From positions 204,188 through 268,187 of the forward strand of contig JANEZZ010001564.1 in NCBI GenBank assembly GCA_026122225.1: 64,000 nt of DNA. The letters are read 5' to 3'. Position numbers and translations under genes: made by a program. Shown here one piece after another: positions 54,626 to 64,000 of this stretch. The notes under the pieces are model-generated. The model searched no databases. It had not been told where the DNA came from and saw nothing but the letters and a program-made list of their open reading frames with translations. Position 1 is the stretch's first letter, and every line of letters starts with the position of its first letter. The DNA is from Heloderma charlesbogerti. Taxonomy: Eukaryota; Chordata; Lepidosauria; Squamata; Helodermatidae.

Positions 54626-55098
54626 TAGTGCACAGTGCTTAAGGGCTTCCCTCACTGTAATGAGGTGGCCGAGGTGCGTGGGCGTGTTTCTTTTTCAACT
54701 TGAGCCCTATTTTCCTGCACTTTGTGGCCTCCACGGCAGCCTGAGCTCTCTGAAAAGTCCCCTAGAAGACTTAGCCAGGACTTCCTCTCTTGGGGCTTTT
54801 TCCAGTACTGCTACCTACTGGGTGTCTGAAAGCCGAGCTAGGCAGTGGTGGTGTCCTTTTAACAACACAACCCAAAATACCTTGCTCCACTTTCTGGCAC
54901 TCAGTAGGCAGCAGTCCTGGGAAGCTCCAATGGAGGAAGTCCTGACTAAGTCTTCTAGCGGGATTTACAGAAAGCACAAGCAGCCAAGAAGGCTGCAAAA
55001 GCACAGGAGAGTGGGAGCCAAGTTGAAAAAGAAAGCACACCCTCACGCACCTCGGCCACCTTGTTACAGTAAGGCAAGTCCTTAAGCACTGTGCACTA
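54626..55098. mobile_element. Large foldback element with ~230-bp arms
   Basis: The ends are TAGTGCACAGTGCTTAAGG and CCTTAAGCACTGTGCACTA (complements). The similarity continues through GAGGTGGCCGAGGTGCGTG, TTTCTTTTTCAACTTG and CTAGAAGACTTAG to CAGGACTTCCTC. Both strands therefore translate to similar peptides (RWPRCVG / RWPRCVR), which is an artefact of the palindrome. The centre is at about 54862. No coding capacity is inferred. Confidence 0.88.
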
Positions 55099-55104
55099 TG
55101 ACAT

Positions 55105-55678
55105 ATCTTCAAAATGCTCACCCCTTCTTCCCTCAGTTCTCAGAAGTGGTCCCTTTTCACTCCCCCCCCCCGATGAACGGTCAAAAATAAATAGATCAAA
55201 AAATTTGGCACAGCATGACTTGCAATGTAGCAATGTAGTTTGGCTGTAAGGCAACATGCATCCTTTCTTCCTAACTTTTAACAAGATTCTGTTCACTATA
55301 TCCATTGCAGGGAGCTTAAGACGGTGCTCGAGGATGATGGATTCAGCTGTACGCTCAGCAGCGGCAAGGCCCAGTGAGGGCAGTTCTAGTGTGGAGTGTT
55401 ATATAGCATTACACTCCTAAGTAAAGAGGGCACCCCGGGGATTCCAGGTGACAGGGTGGGAAAGTTACTTCAGCTGACTTGCTGTCAAAGGGGTAACCCT
55501 TTTAAAGAAGAGATGGCTGTTTTGCACTGCTAAATGCTGAGGGGTAAAGCTTCCATTTGCAGTAGTAAAGTGGGGGATTATTTGCCTCTCAAAGGAGAGT
55601 ATTTCCTTAAATTGCTACAAATAGTGAAACCCTTCAAGCCAACCTGCTACATTAATAACCTGCTTTAAGCCAATGTTG
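55105..55678. other. Non-coding stretch, nothing recognised
   Basis: A C-run at 55164-55171. No gene. Confidence 0.4.
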
Positions 55679-55686
55679 CTGTATTA

Positions 55687-56467
55687 TAGGGATGTCAGAG
55701 AATTCTGCCACGGATCTTGGTGAGGCCGAATGCCAGTGCATTCGGTCCCCCGAACTCCGTGGCGGAACAGCCTGCCACCCTCCCGCCCCCCCGCGGATCC
55801 CCCCGGGATAAGACTTACCTGTGGCGGATCTTCCGGGCGGCGGCAGCTCCGGCAGTGGCTGCGGCGGCTGCAGCGGCGGCGGCTGGTCTTCCAAACGGCT
55901 GCCGCTGCCACCATTTCCAGGCTTGTAAAAAAAAAAAAAAGACGTGATAAGCTACGTAAATCTTTACGTAGCCTATCATGGTTGGGTGGGTTTAAAAAAA
56001 CACAAAAAACCGCGTACGCAAATGGCGGTGGCTACAGCCACTGCCATTTGCGTTCCCCTTTATTTTTGGCTGTCTTAGTCTACGTAAATATTTACGTTGA
56101 CTATGATGATAAAAATAAAGGGGAATGCAAATAGCGTAGTGGGTACTATTTGCTTCCCTTTTTGATTCGCCGTTTTAGCCTACGTAAATCTTTTGTTGTT
56201 GTTTGGGGTTTTTTTGGTAAATATTTTGTTTTTTTTTACCCAGAGCCCTCCGTGGCCAGAAATCTGGCTGCGAACAGCTCTGGCCTGGCTGGGCCTGGCC
56301 AGCTGCTCCGCGGAGGTGCTGCGGAGCACAGCCGGCCGCGGAGGATTCCGGGGGGGGAAGAACGGAGCGCCTCCCTCCCCGGCGAGGATTCCGGGGGAGG
56401 GACGGAACGCCTTCCCCCCTACCAGCAACATAATCTGCGAAAGGTAAGTGACTTTCATACATCCCTA
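55687..56467 (-). mobile_element. hAT-type nonautonomous element, hairpin-rich, copy 2
   Basis: Begins TAGGGATGTCAG and ends TTTCATACATCCCTA. CTGTATTA is repeated exactly at 55679-55686 and 56468-56475, an 8-bp duplication. Reverse orientation to copy 1: GCAGATTATGTT of copy 1 appears here as ACATAATCTGCG near 56430. Keeps the GC-rich end blocks and hairpins at 55945-55978, 56018-56051 and 56072-56107. No transposase. Confidence 0.92.
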
Positions 56468-56475
56468 CTGTATTA

Positions 56476-57069
56476 ATACAGTACAGAGAAATTAACTTAG
56501 AAACAAAATGCAGCTTGGAAACTCTTCACTTTTTAGATATTTATTTAATTGGAAGAGGGTAGCTGATTCTACTCTCGAGCTCTAGTGACTTTGGTACAGG
56601 GCAGCTAAAGAAGGGGAGAATCTGACCTTAGGCAGTAAGATGTCCTAAGTAGAGTTTGACTTTGCCCTACCTCCTACATCTCTGACATTTCTCCCTTTCC
56701 TTCAAATTTATTTTATTCACAAAATTATTCATGAATTGTCTTTTGGGCTGAAAAGAGCCCTCAAGTCAACTTACCATGTAAGTAAGCACTGCTGTGTTCC
56801 TTTGCCAAGATTGCCATGCCCCCTGCCCCCAGGCTCCTGTGCCTTCAACAATTATCATGACTGAGAAATTCAACAGGTGCACCTTTCCAGCCACAGTGAG
56901 GCAATGATGGGGAAGCTACACTGTATGATGTCTGCCTATCATGATAGATATTAATGCCCAGGAGCCATTCCTGGGTGGCAGAATGTGGGCGGGGTTAGCA
57001 AACCTACCCACTGTCCTCATGCTGCAAACTGTCTTAGCAAGTTTTGTAGTTGGGATGTTATAAAACCTT
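56476..57069. other. Non-coding stretch, nothing recognised
   Basis: No gene or known repeat. Confidence 0.4.
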
Positions 57070-57159
57070 AGATAGCTCCTTTAGAGTTCTGGCTGGTTCT
57101 GAATGAAACCCCAAGAGGATTCATCACCCCACTGACATCAGAGCCACCAGCCTCCACTG
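57070..57159 (+). mobile_element. CAGTGGAGGCTGG-type hAT MITE, 3' part
   Basis: AGATAGCTCCTTTAGAGTTC, TCACCCCACTGACATCAG and GAGCCACCAGCCTCCACTG match the right half of the element at 23556-23741. Confidence 0.75.
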
Positions 57160-57740
57160 TATATAACACTCTTTGTAACACAAAAGAATTAAAGGCCTGG
57201 AATTAAAGGGGCAGGAGAGGACAGAAAAATGAAGATCAATAGTTAAGCCAAGTGTATGCATGGGATGCTGAGTGGTGTGTGTGTGTGGGGTGGGGTGGGG
57301 TGCGGGGGTATGTGTGTCAAACAGCATAACATTATTGGGGACAGATTACGGGGTTCACTCTCAAACTGTGGGTTATATAACAACTGAAGCCACAAACAAA
57401 AATACAAACTGTAGTACAATCCGCCATTAAGCACTCTACATAACTGGGTTGAACTGATTCCCAAAATATAGACCACAGGAGGTGACAGAAAGACAGAAGT
57501 GTAAAAAGGGGGAGGTATTACAGATATTCTCAAAGGGTCTGAGGAGAACTTTCGTTCACCCACATCAGTACAAGGAAATACCTTCAAAGTGTTGGGGAAC
57601 TTCTACTTTACCAGATGTGGAATTGGTCTATGAAAAGACTGGGAATCATGTTTCTAGAAAAAACTAGTGGTTCCTCTGCATTTTAGCCTCATGAATCTGG
57701 CAGCTTGTGCATTGTCATAATATCCCACACACTAAATACC
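57160..57740. other. Non-coding stretch with GT-rich tract
   Basis: A GTGTGTGTGTGGGGTGGGG tract at about 57277-57308. No gene. Confidence 0.4.
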
Positions 57741-58788
57741 CTTGCTTGCCCAAGCCACCTTAGCCACCCCTGCTTGCTTGCCCAAGCCACCTTAGCCACC
57801 CCTGCTTGCTTGCCCAGGCCACCTTAGCCACCCCTGCTTGCTTGCCCAGGCCACCTTGGCCACCCCTGCTTGCTTGCCCAGGCCACCTTGGCCACCCCTG
57901 CTTGCTTGCCCAAGCCACCTTGGCCACCCCTGCTTGCTTGCCCAAGCCACCTTGGCCACCCCAGCTTGCTTGCCCAAGCCACCTTGGCCACCCCAGCTTG
58001 CTTGCCCAAGCCACCTTGGCCACCCCTGCTTGCTTGCCCAAGCCACCTTGGCCACCCCTGCTTGCTTGCCCAAGCCACCTTGGCCACCCCAGCTTGCTTG
58101 CCCAAGCCACCTTGGCCACCCCTGCTTGCTTGCCCAAGCCACCTTGGCCACCCCTGCTTGCTTGCCCAAGCCACCTTGGCCACCCCTGCTTGCTTGCCCA
58201 AGCCACCTTGGCCACCCCTGCTTGCTTGCCCAAGCCACCTTGGCCACCCCTGCTTGCTTGCCCAAGCCACCTTGGCCACCCCTGCTTGCTTGCCCAAGCC
58301 ACCTTGGCCACCCCAGCTTGCTTGCCCAAGCCACCTTGGCCACCCCTGCTTGCTTGCCCAAGCCACCTTGGCCACCCCTGCTTGCTTGCCCAAGCCACCT
58401 TGGCCACCCCTGCTTGCTTGCCCAAGCCACCTTGGCCACCCCTGCTTGCTTGCCCAAGCCACCTTGGCCACCCCTGCTTGCTTGCCCAAGCCACCTTGGC
58501 CACCCCTGCTTGCTTGCCCAAGCCACCTTGGCCACCCCTGCTTGCTTGCCCAAGCCACCTTGGCCACCCCAGCTTGCTTGCCCAAGCCACCTTGGCCACC
58601 CCAGCTTGCTTGCCCAAGCCACCTTGGCCACCCCAGCTTGCTTGCCCAAGCCACCTTGGCCACCCCAGCTTGCTTGCCCAAGCCACCTTGGCCACCCCAG
58701 CTTGCTTGCCCAAGCCACCTTGGCCACCCCTGCTTGCTTGCCCAAGCCACCTTGGCCACCCCTGCTTGCTTGCCCAAGCCACCTTAGC
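57741..58788. repeat. 32-bp minisatellite, about 32.7 units
   Basis: The unit is CTTGCTTGCCCAAGCC plus ACCTTGGCCACCCCTG. Thirty-two full units start at 57741 + 32n, and a partial unit begins at 58765. Variants: units 1-3 have CTTAGCC; units 3-5 have CCCAGGCC; units 7, 8, 11, 18 and 26-30 end CCCCAG. The partial last unit again has CTTAGC. No length change occurs between units. The unit has no stop codon in any frame on either strand and 32 is not a multiple of 3, so long frames arise on both strands as artefacts. Confidence 0.98.
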
Positions 58789-59429
58789 TGCTACAAAGAA
58801 ACAAAACAGCAGCTCCTTTTCGAGGGGATGGCAGTGATCTGAATCTATCAGAAGCAAAAGAACAAGTTTTGGATCACTTTCAATTGAAGAGTTTAAGATA
58901 TCATCACATGTGGCCAGCACTTTTTTCCAAAAGAGCTGTGCCTTCGGGCAGGGGTGGGCAGACCTGGATTTCCTGGTAGATCTCTGGGTGATTTGCAGTA
59001 GATTGGCAAAGATTTCTGGATACCAGGTTTTTTCACAACAGCAACAGACAAGATGACACTCCCACCCCCGCTACCCCCAGTTATACTGTTGAAATTAAGA
59101 AATTTTGGAGGAACCAGGATTTGATTTTTGTGTAGAAGGCCTGTGAGCTCCATACAATTCTGGTACTCAGAACAAATCCCTGGGCTTGGAATTCTTTAAT
59201 TCCAAGTGTTTGTCTTTTGCAGTAGGCTCTGGTTGGTGGATCTTGAGGTTTTAGTAAAAAAGAAAAGAAAAAGAAAACTGATTTCAGAAGCCTGAAGTCT
59301 GCCCACCTGTGCCTTGTGGCATTTCCACCATGAGTAAAATAGAGTTCTGACCTGTTCACACTGTTTCCAGATTTTGAACTTGAACTTTTCATTAAAGGTC
59401 ATTAAAAAAACCCAACAAACAGTGGACTA
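58789..59429. other. Non-coding stretch, nothing recognised
   Basis: No gene or known repeat. Confidence 0.4.
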
Positions 59430-59500
59430 TTACCTTATTTATTTATTTATTTATTCATTTCATTTCTATACCGCCCAATAGACCGAAGCTCTCTGGTAGC
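59430..59500 (-). repeat. LINE 3' tail fragment, antisense (L2-like)
   Basis: ATTTATTTATTTATTTATTC, ATTTCTATACCGCCC, AATAGACCGAAGCTCTCTGG resembles the tail at 24547. Confidence 0.7.
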
Positions 59501-59845
59501 AATACTGTTCAATGCAATTGAAGAAGATGGCCCAAATATTTTGAAAACATTCACTGCAGACATATTAATATCTGCAAAATGAGTTTGGGCTCATTACTGG
59601 AAAATACCTGGCTCTCCCATGGTCAGAGATTTGTTATTTAGATTTTTTTTTTTTTAGAACTGGCAGAAATGGAAAAACTGATTGCCACCATTTATAGAGA
59701 TTCTGGCCCCCATCAAATAATGAACTTAGCAGACTAATGGAGGGATGTTGTTTGTTTGTTGACCTGTAGTCATATAAGCCCCCCTTCATGGATAATTGCC
59801 TTGTTGTGGCGAAGGGGCTTGCGTAACTCAGTGAAGCCATAAGCT

Positions 59846-61795
59846 ATGCCGTGCAGGGCCACCCAAGACGGACAGGTCATGGCGGAGAGTTCTGACAAAA
59901 TGTGGTCCACTGGAGAAGGAAATGGCAACCCACTCCAGTATTCTTGCCAAGAAAACCCCATGGAACGTATCACAAGGCTAAAAAATATGACGCTGGAAGA
60001 TGAGCCCCTCAGGTCGGAAGGTGTCCAATATACTACTGGGGAAGAGCAGAGGGAATTTCCAAGTAGCGCCAGGAAGAGTGAAGCGGCTGGGCCAAAGCTG
60101 AAAGGACACTCAGCTGTGGATGTGTCTGGTGGTGAAAAGAAAGTCCGATGCTGTAAAGAACAATATTGTTTAGGAACCTGGAATGTAAGATCAATGAATC
60201 AAGGTAAGCTGGAGGTGGTCAAACATGAGATGGCAAGATTGAACATCGACATCTTGGGAATCAGCGAACTAAAATGGACAGGCATGGGCGAATTTAATCC
60301 AGGTGACCATTATATCTACTACTGTGGGCAAGAATCCCTTAGGAGAAATGGAGTAGCACTCATAGTCAACAAAAGTAGCACTCATAGTCAACAAAAGGGT
60401 GGGAAAAGCAGTACTGGGTACAATCTCAAAAATGATAGAATGATCTCAGTACGAATCCAAGGCAAACCATTCAACATCACAGTAATTCATGTCTATGCCC
60501 CAACCACTGATGCTGACGAAGCTGAGGTTGATCAGTTCTTTAAAGACCTACAACACCTTCTAGAACCAACACCAAAAAAAGATGTCCTTTTCATCATAGG
60601 GGATTGGAATGCTAAAGTAGGAAGTCAATAAATCACCGGGATAACAGGCAAGCATGGCCTTGGTGTACAAAATGAAGCAGGACAAAGGCTAATAGAGTTT
60701 TGCTAAGAGAACACGCTGATCATAGCAAACACTCTTTTCCAACAGCACAAGAGGTGACTCTACACATGGACATCACCAGATGGTCAATATCGAAATCAGA
60801 TTGATTATGTCCTTTGCAGCCAAAGATGGAGAAGCTCTATACAGTCAGTCAAAACAAGACCTGGAGCTGACTGTGGCTCAGATCAGGAGCTGCTTCTTGC
60901 AAAATTTTGGCGTAAATTGAAGAACGTCGGGAAAACCACTAAACCGTTCAGGTATGACCTAAATCATATCCCTGATGAATATACAGTGGAGGTGAGGAAT
61001 AGATTTCAGGGATTAGACCTGATAGACAGAGTGCCTGAGGAACTATGGACGGAGGTCCGTAACATTGTTCAGGAGGCAGCAACTCAATCCATCCCAAAGA
61101 AAAAGAAATGCAAGAAAGCAAAGTGGCTGTCTGAAGAGGCTTTACAAGAAGCTGAGGAAAGAAGGGAAGTGAAAAGCAAGGGAGAAAGGGGAAGATATAC
61201 CCAACTGAATGCAGAGTTCCAGAGAACAGCAAGGAGAGACAAGAAGGCCTTCTTAAATGAACAATGCAAAGAAAGCGAAGAAAACAATAGAATGAGAAAG
61301 ACTAGAGATCTCTTCAAGAAAATTGGAGATCTCAAGGGAACGTTTTGTTCAAAGACGGGCATGATAAAGGACAAAGAAGGCAGGGACCTAACAGAAGCAG
61401 ATGAGATTAAGAAGAGGTGGCAAGAATACACAGAAGAACTATACAGGAAAGATCTGAATATCCCTGATAGCCATGATAGTGTGGTCATGGAACTTGAGCC
61501 GGACGTCCTAGAAGGTGAAGTCAAGTGGGCCTTAGGAAGCATAACTAACAACAAAGCTAGCGGAGATGACAGTATTCCAGCTGAGCTATTTAAGATCTTA
61601 AAAGACGATGCTGTTGAAGTGCTGCACTCAATATGCCAACACATTTGGAACACTCAGCAGTGGCCACAAGACTGGAAAAGGTCAATTTACATTCCAATTC
61701 CAAAGAAGGGCAATGCCAAAGAGTGTTCAAACTACCGTACAATTGCGCTCATTTCACATGCCAGCAAGGTTATGCTCAAAATCCTGTCCATGTGA
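59846..61795 (+). pseudogene. BovB ORF2 part 1: endonuclease and RT start, with stops
   Basis: All pieces lie in one frame. 59846-60631 includes LGTWNVRSMNQGKLE, LGISELKWTG, VIHVYAPTTDADEAE and IIGDWNAKVGSQ, the APE endonuclease core. Stops follow at 60629, 60704 and 60755. After them comes YRNQIDYVLCS, and GSDQELLLAKFW at about 60875-60910. The APE family normally has His in SDH; here codon 60884-60886 is CAG (Gln). From 60917: NNKASGDDSIPAELFKIL and CSNYRTIALISHASKVMLKIL are early RT motifs. The frame ends at 61795 inside the SINE-linked sequence. A 22-bp duplication at 60353-60396 is compensated by a 1-bp loss. Confidence 0.92.
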
Positions 61796-62070
61796 TGTCC
61801 ATGTGTAGAGCCAGTGTGGTGTAGTGGCAAGAGTGTTGGACTAGGAGCTGGGAGATCTGGGTTCTAGTCCCCACTCGGCCATGGAAGCTCACTGGGTGAC
61901 TTTGGGCCAGTCACAGACTCTCAGCCCAACCCACCTCACAGGGTTGTTGTTGTGAGGATAAAATGGAGAGGAGGAGGAGGATAATGTACGCTGCCTTGGG
62001 TTCCTTGCGAGAGGAAGAAAGGCGGGGTATAAATGCAATAAATAAAATAATAATAATAAATAAATAAATA
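61786..62070 (+). mobile_element. tRNA-derived SINE nested in BovB
   Basis: GAGCCAGTGTGGTGTAGTGG, A-box-like region, B box GGGTTCTAGTCCCC, then TGGGTGACTTTGGGCCAGTC, CACCTCACAGGGTTGTTG and GAGGATAAAATGG, ending in AATAAATAAATA repeats. The host sequence AAAATCCT is duplicated at 61778-61785 and 62071-62078. Between the left duplication and the SINE body are about 19 extra bases containing GTCCATGT twice. The 3' tail is L2-like rather than BovB-like, so the partner LINE is probably L2-type. Confidence 0.9.
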
Positions 62071-62073
62071 AAA

Positions 62074-63302
62074 ATCCTACAAGCGAGGCTTCAGCAGTAT
62101 GTGAACCGAGAACTACCGGAAGTACAAGGGGGGTTCCGAAGAGGCAGAGAACTAGAGATGAAATCGCCAAGATTCACTGCATCATGGAGAAAGCAAGATA
62201 ATTCCAGAAAAACATCTGTTTCTGCTTCATTGACTATGCTAAAGCCTTTGATTGTGTGGATCACACCAAACTGTGGCAAATTCTTAAAGAGATGGGAGTA
62301 TCAGACCACCTTACCTGTCTCCTGAGAAACCTGTATGAGGGCCAAGAAGCAACAGTAAGAACCAGACATGGAACAACCGAGTGGTTCAAAATTGGGAAAG
62401 GAGTGCGACAAGGCTGCATATTGTTGCCCTGCTTATTGAACTTATATGCAGAGTACATCATGAGAAATGCCGGGTTGGATGAATCACAGATCGGAATTAA
62501 GATTGCCGGGAGAATTATCAACAACCTCAGATACGCAGATGATACCACCCTAATGGCAGAAAGTGAAGAGGATCTAAAGAGCCTCTTGCTGAGGGTGAAA
62601 GAGGAGAGTGCAAAAGCTGGTTTGAAACTCAACATTAAAAAAACTAAGATCATGGCATCTGGCCCCATCACTTCCTGGCATATAGAAGGGGAAGAAATGG
62701 AAGCAGTGACAGATTTTACTTTCTTGGGCTCCAAGATCACCGCAGACGGTGACTGGAGCCATGAAATTAAAAGACGCTTGCTCCTTGGGAGGAAAGCTAT
62801 GGAAAACCTAGACAGCATAGTTAGAAGCAGAGACATCACCTTGCCTACAAAGGTTCATAGAATCAAAGCTATGGTTTTCCCAGGAGCAACGTATGTCTTT
62901 GAGAGCTGGACTATAAGGAAGGCTGAGTGCTGAAGAATCGATGCTTTCGAACTGTGGTGCTGGAGAAGACTCTTACGAGTCCCCTGGACTGCAAGGAGGT
63001 CAAATCAATCAGTCCTAAAGGAAATCAACCCTGAGTGCTCATTGGAAGGACAGATACTGAAGATGAAGCTCCAATATTTTGGCCACTTAATGCGAAGAGA
63101 AAACTCTCTGGAAAAGACCCTGATGCTGGGAAAGACTGAAGGCAAAAGGAGAAGGGAACGGCAGAGGATGAGATGGCTAGATAGCATCACGGATGCAATG
63201 AATATGAACTTGAGCATGCTCCGGGAGAGAGCGGAGAACAGGAAGGCCTGGCGTGCTGTGGTCCATGGGGTCACGAAGAGTCGGACACGACTGAATAACT
63301 GA
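62074..63302 (+). pseudogene. BovB ORF2 part 2: RT core and C-terminus, with frameshift and stops
   Basis: After the SINE the frame resumes as LQQYVNRELPEVQGGFRRGR, then shifts by a lost base near 62148. From about 62204 it reads FIDYAKAFD (62226-62252, RT motif A), GVRQGCI, then LRYADDTTLMAE with the catalytic YADD at 62532-62543. It continues through GLKLNIKKTKIMASG to IRKAEC and a stop at 62931 (TGA), where the copy at 37671 has Arg. The same frame then continues to the natural end, TKSRTRLNN at 63302. Confidence 0.92.
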
Positions 63303-63366
63303 ACAACAACAAAACTGTATGTTTATCTCTATACGTGATCATGCTTTGCATTGGTGGCAGCTATCA

Positions 63367-64000
63367 CTGCCTTGTTGTGGCGAAGGGGCTTGCGTAACTC
63401 AGTGAAGCCATAAGCTATGCCGTGCAGGGCCACCCAAGACGGACAGGTCATGGCAGAGAGTTCTGACAAAATGTGGTCCACTGGAGAAGGAAATGGCAAC
63501 CCACTCCAGTATTCTTGCCAAGAAAACCCCATGGAACGTATCACAAGGCTAAAAGATATGACGCTGGAAGATGAGCCCCTCAGGTCCGAAGGTGTCCAAT
63601 ATGCTACTGGGGAAGAGCAGAGGGTATTTCCAAGTAGCGCCAGAAAGAGTGAAGCGGCTGGGCCAAAGCCGAAAGGACACTCAGCTGTGGATGTGTCTGG
63701 CGGTGAAAAGAAAATCCGATGCTGTAAAGAACAATATTGTTTAGGAACCTGGAATGTCAGATCAATGAATCAAGGTAAGCTGGAGGTGGTCAAACATGAG
63801 ATGGCAAGATTGAACATCGACATCTTGGGAATCAGCGAACTAAAATGGACAGGCATGGGCAAATTTAATTCAGGTGACCATCATATCTACTATTGTGGGC
63901 AAGAATCCCTTAGAAGAAATGGAGTAGCACTCATAGTCAACAAAAGGGTGGGAAAAGCAGTACTGGGGTACAATCTTAAAAATGATAGAATGATCTCAGT
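63367..64000 (+). mobile_element. Second RTE-BovB LINE, 5' part, runs off the window
   Basis: Starts TGCCTTGTTGTGGCGAAGG at 63369, only about 50 bp after the previous BovB ends and in the same orientation. It aligns base for base with 59797-60455 except for about 16 substitutions by hand count and the absence of the 22-bp duplication. It reaches the window end inside the endonuclease. Confidence 0.95.
63417..64000 (+). CDS. BovB ORF2 5' part, open to the window edge
   Basis: From the ATG at 63417 the frame stays open to the edge: GTWNVRSMNQGKLEVV, DILGISELKWTG, GQESLRRNGVALIVNKRVGK, AVLGYNLKNDRMIS. These are the first motifs of the APE endonuclease. It contains the undisturbed version of the stretch that is duplicated in the upstream copy. 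The true start is uncertain (an alternative in-frame ATG at 63450 is equally plausible). Whether the full element is intact cannot be judged here. Confidence 0.75.
   Translation, partial: MPCRATQDGQVMAESSDKMWSTGEGNGNPLQYSCQENPMERITRLKDMTLEDEPLRSEGVQYATGEEQRVFPSSARKSEAAGPKPKGHSAVDVSGGEKKIRCCKEQYCLGTWNVRSMNQGKLEVVKHEMARLNIDILGISELKWTGMGKFNSGDHHIYYCGQESLRRNGVALIVNKRVGKAVLGYNLKNDRMIS

Larger units (their letters stand above)
59788..63318 (+). mobile_element. RTE-BovB LINE, near full-length, SINE-interrupted
   Basis: The 5' region TTGCCTTGTTGTGGCGAAGG matches the start of the next copy at 63371. The 3' end GACACGACTGAATAACTG, then AACAACAACAAA, is the usual BovB terminus. The order is 5' region, APE-like endonuclease, reverse transcriptase, C-terminal region, short tail. 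A SINE insertion at 61786-62070, premature stops (60629, 60704, 60755 and others), a frameshift near 62148 and a Gln in place of the endonuclease catalytic His show it is inactive. BovB is widespread in squamates, and low divergence from neighbouring copies points to fairly recent activity. Confidence 0.95.

Noticed and set aside
54549..55121. Two antiparallel frames (178 and 116 codons) with similar peptides, suggesting a gene pair
   Set aside because: The similarity comes from the long inverted repeat of the foldback element at 54626-55098.
57741..58788. CRISPR-like regular repeat array
   Set aside because: Units are directly adjacent with no unique spacers, and the DNA is vertebrate.
57760..58920. 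Long open frames up to 386 codons on both strands, encoding a Gly/Lys/Trp-rich or Pro-rich repeat protein
   Set aside because: They follow from a 32-bp minisatellite unit with no stop codon in any frame. All three frames on both strands are open and no flanking exon signals exist.
61084..61653. 189-codon Ser/Leu-rich minus frame
   Set aside because: It is the antisense shadow of the BovB reverse transcriptase region.
62261..62839. 192-codon minus frame
   Set aside because: It is the antisense shadow of the BovB RT core.

Overview
The window looks like nuclear DNA from a squamate reptile (lizard or snake). The main clue is several RTE-BovB retrotransposons with lizard-type flanks. Other clues are tRNA-Ala-derived SINEs, CR1 and L2-like LINE remnants, a Penelope-like remnant, many hAT-type nonautonomous transposons and abundant microsatellites. 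No host protein-coding exon, functional tRNA or functional rRNA gene could be supported. The open reading frames are chance frames, microsatellite or minisatellite artefacts, or transposon remnants. The window is best read as intergenic or large-intron DNA. Species and locus cannot be named from the sequence alone.

Layout. 1-9.4 kb: microsatellites, a tRNA-Ala SINE split by a foldback element (1.8-2.4 kb), a Harbinger-like element carrying 5S rRNA-like sequence (7.0-7.4 kb), a perfect 62-bp palindrome (7.7 kb) and an antisense L2-like LINE (8.15-9.24 kb). 11.9-12.9 kb: a SINE-like repeat with a 5S-derived part and a CR1 tail, split by a 798-bp hAT-type element with an 8-bp target duplication. 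14-26 kb: L2 remnants, short foldback elements, a diverged ~260-bp tandem repeat (20.2-21 kb) and three more hAT-type elements with 8-bp duplications or near-duplications. 29.5-44 kb: L2 and CR1 remnants, a third truncated copy of the 12-kb hAT family inside an L2 fragment (36.8 kb), a 5'-truncated BovB with a 12-bp target duplication (37.7-38.4 kb), and a Penelope-like remnant with a YIDD motif (42.4-42.9 kb). 44-57 kb: more tRNA-Ala SINEs, the long copy of the Harbinger-like element (46.9-47.6 kb), a BovB 3' fragment, further hAT-type elements, a 473-bp foldback element with arms of about 230 bp (54.6-55.1 kb) and the second near-complete copy of the 12-kb hAT family (55.7-56.5 kb).

57.7-64 kb is the most striking end: a 32-bp minisatellite of nearly 33 units, then a near full-length BovB (59.79-63.32 kb) broken by a SINE and several stop codons, then the 5' end of a second BovB in the same orientation that stays open to the window edge. 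The two BovB 5' regions differ by about 2.6% by hand count, which suggests fairly recent activity.

The best candidate for something undescribed is the TAGGGATG-ended hAT-type family (12.0, 36.8 and 55.7 kb). It carries a series of 32-36-bp hairpins. Second is the 5S/CR1 chimeric repeat, which also appears inside both Harbinger-like copies.
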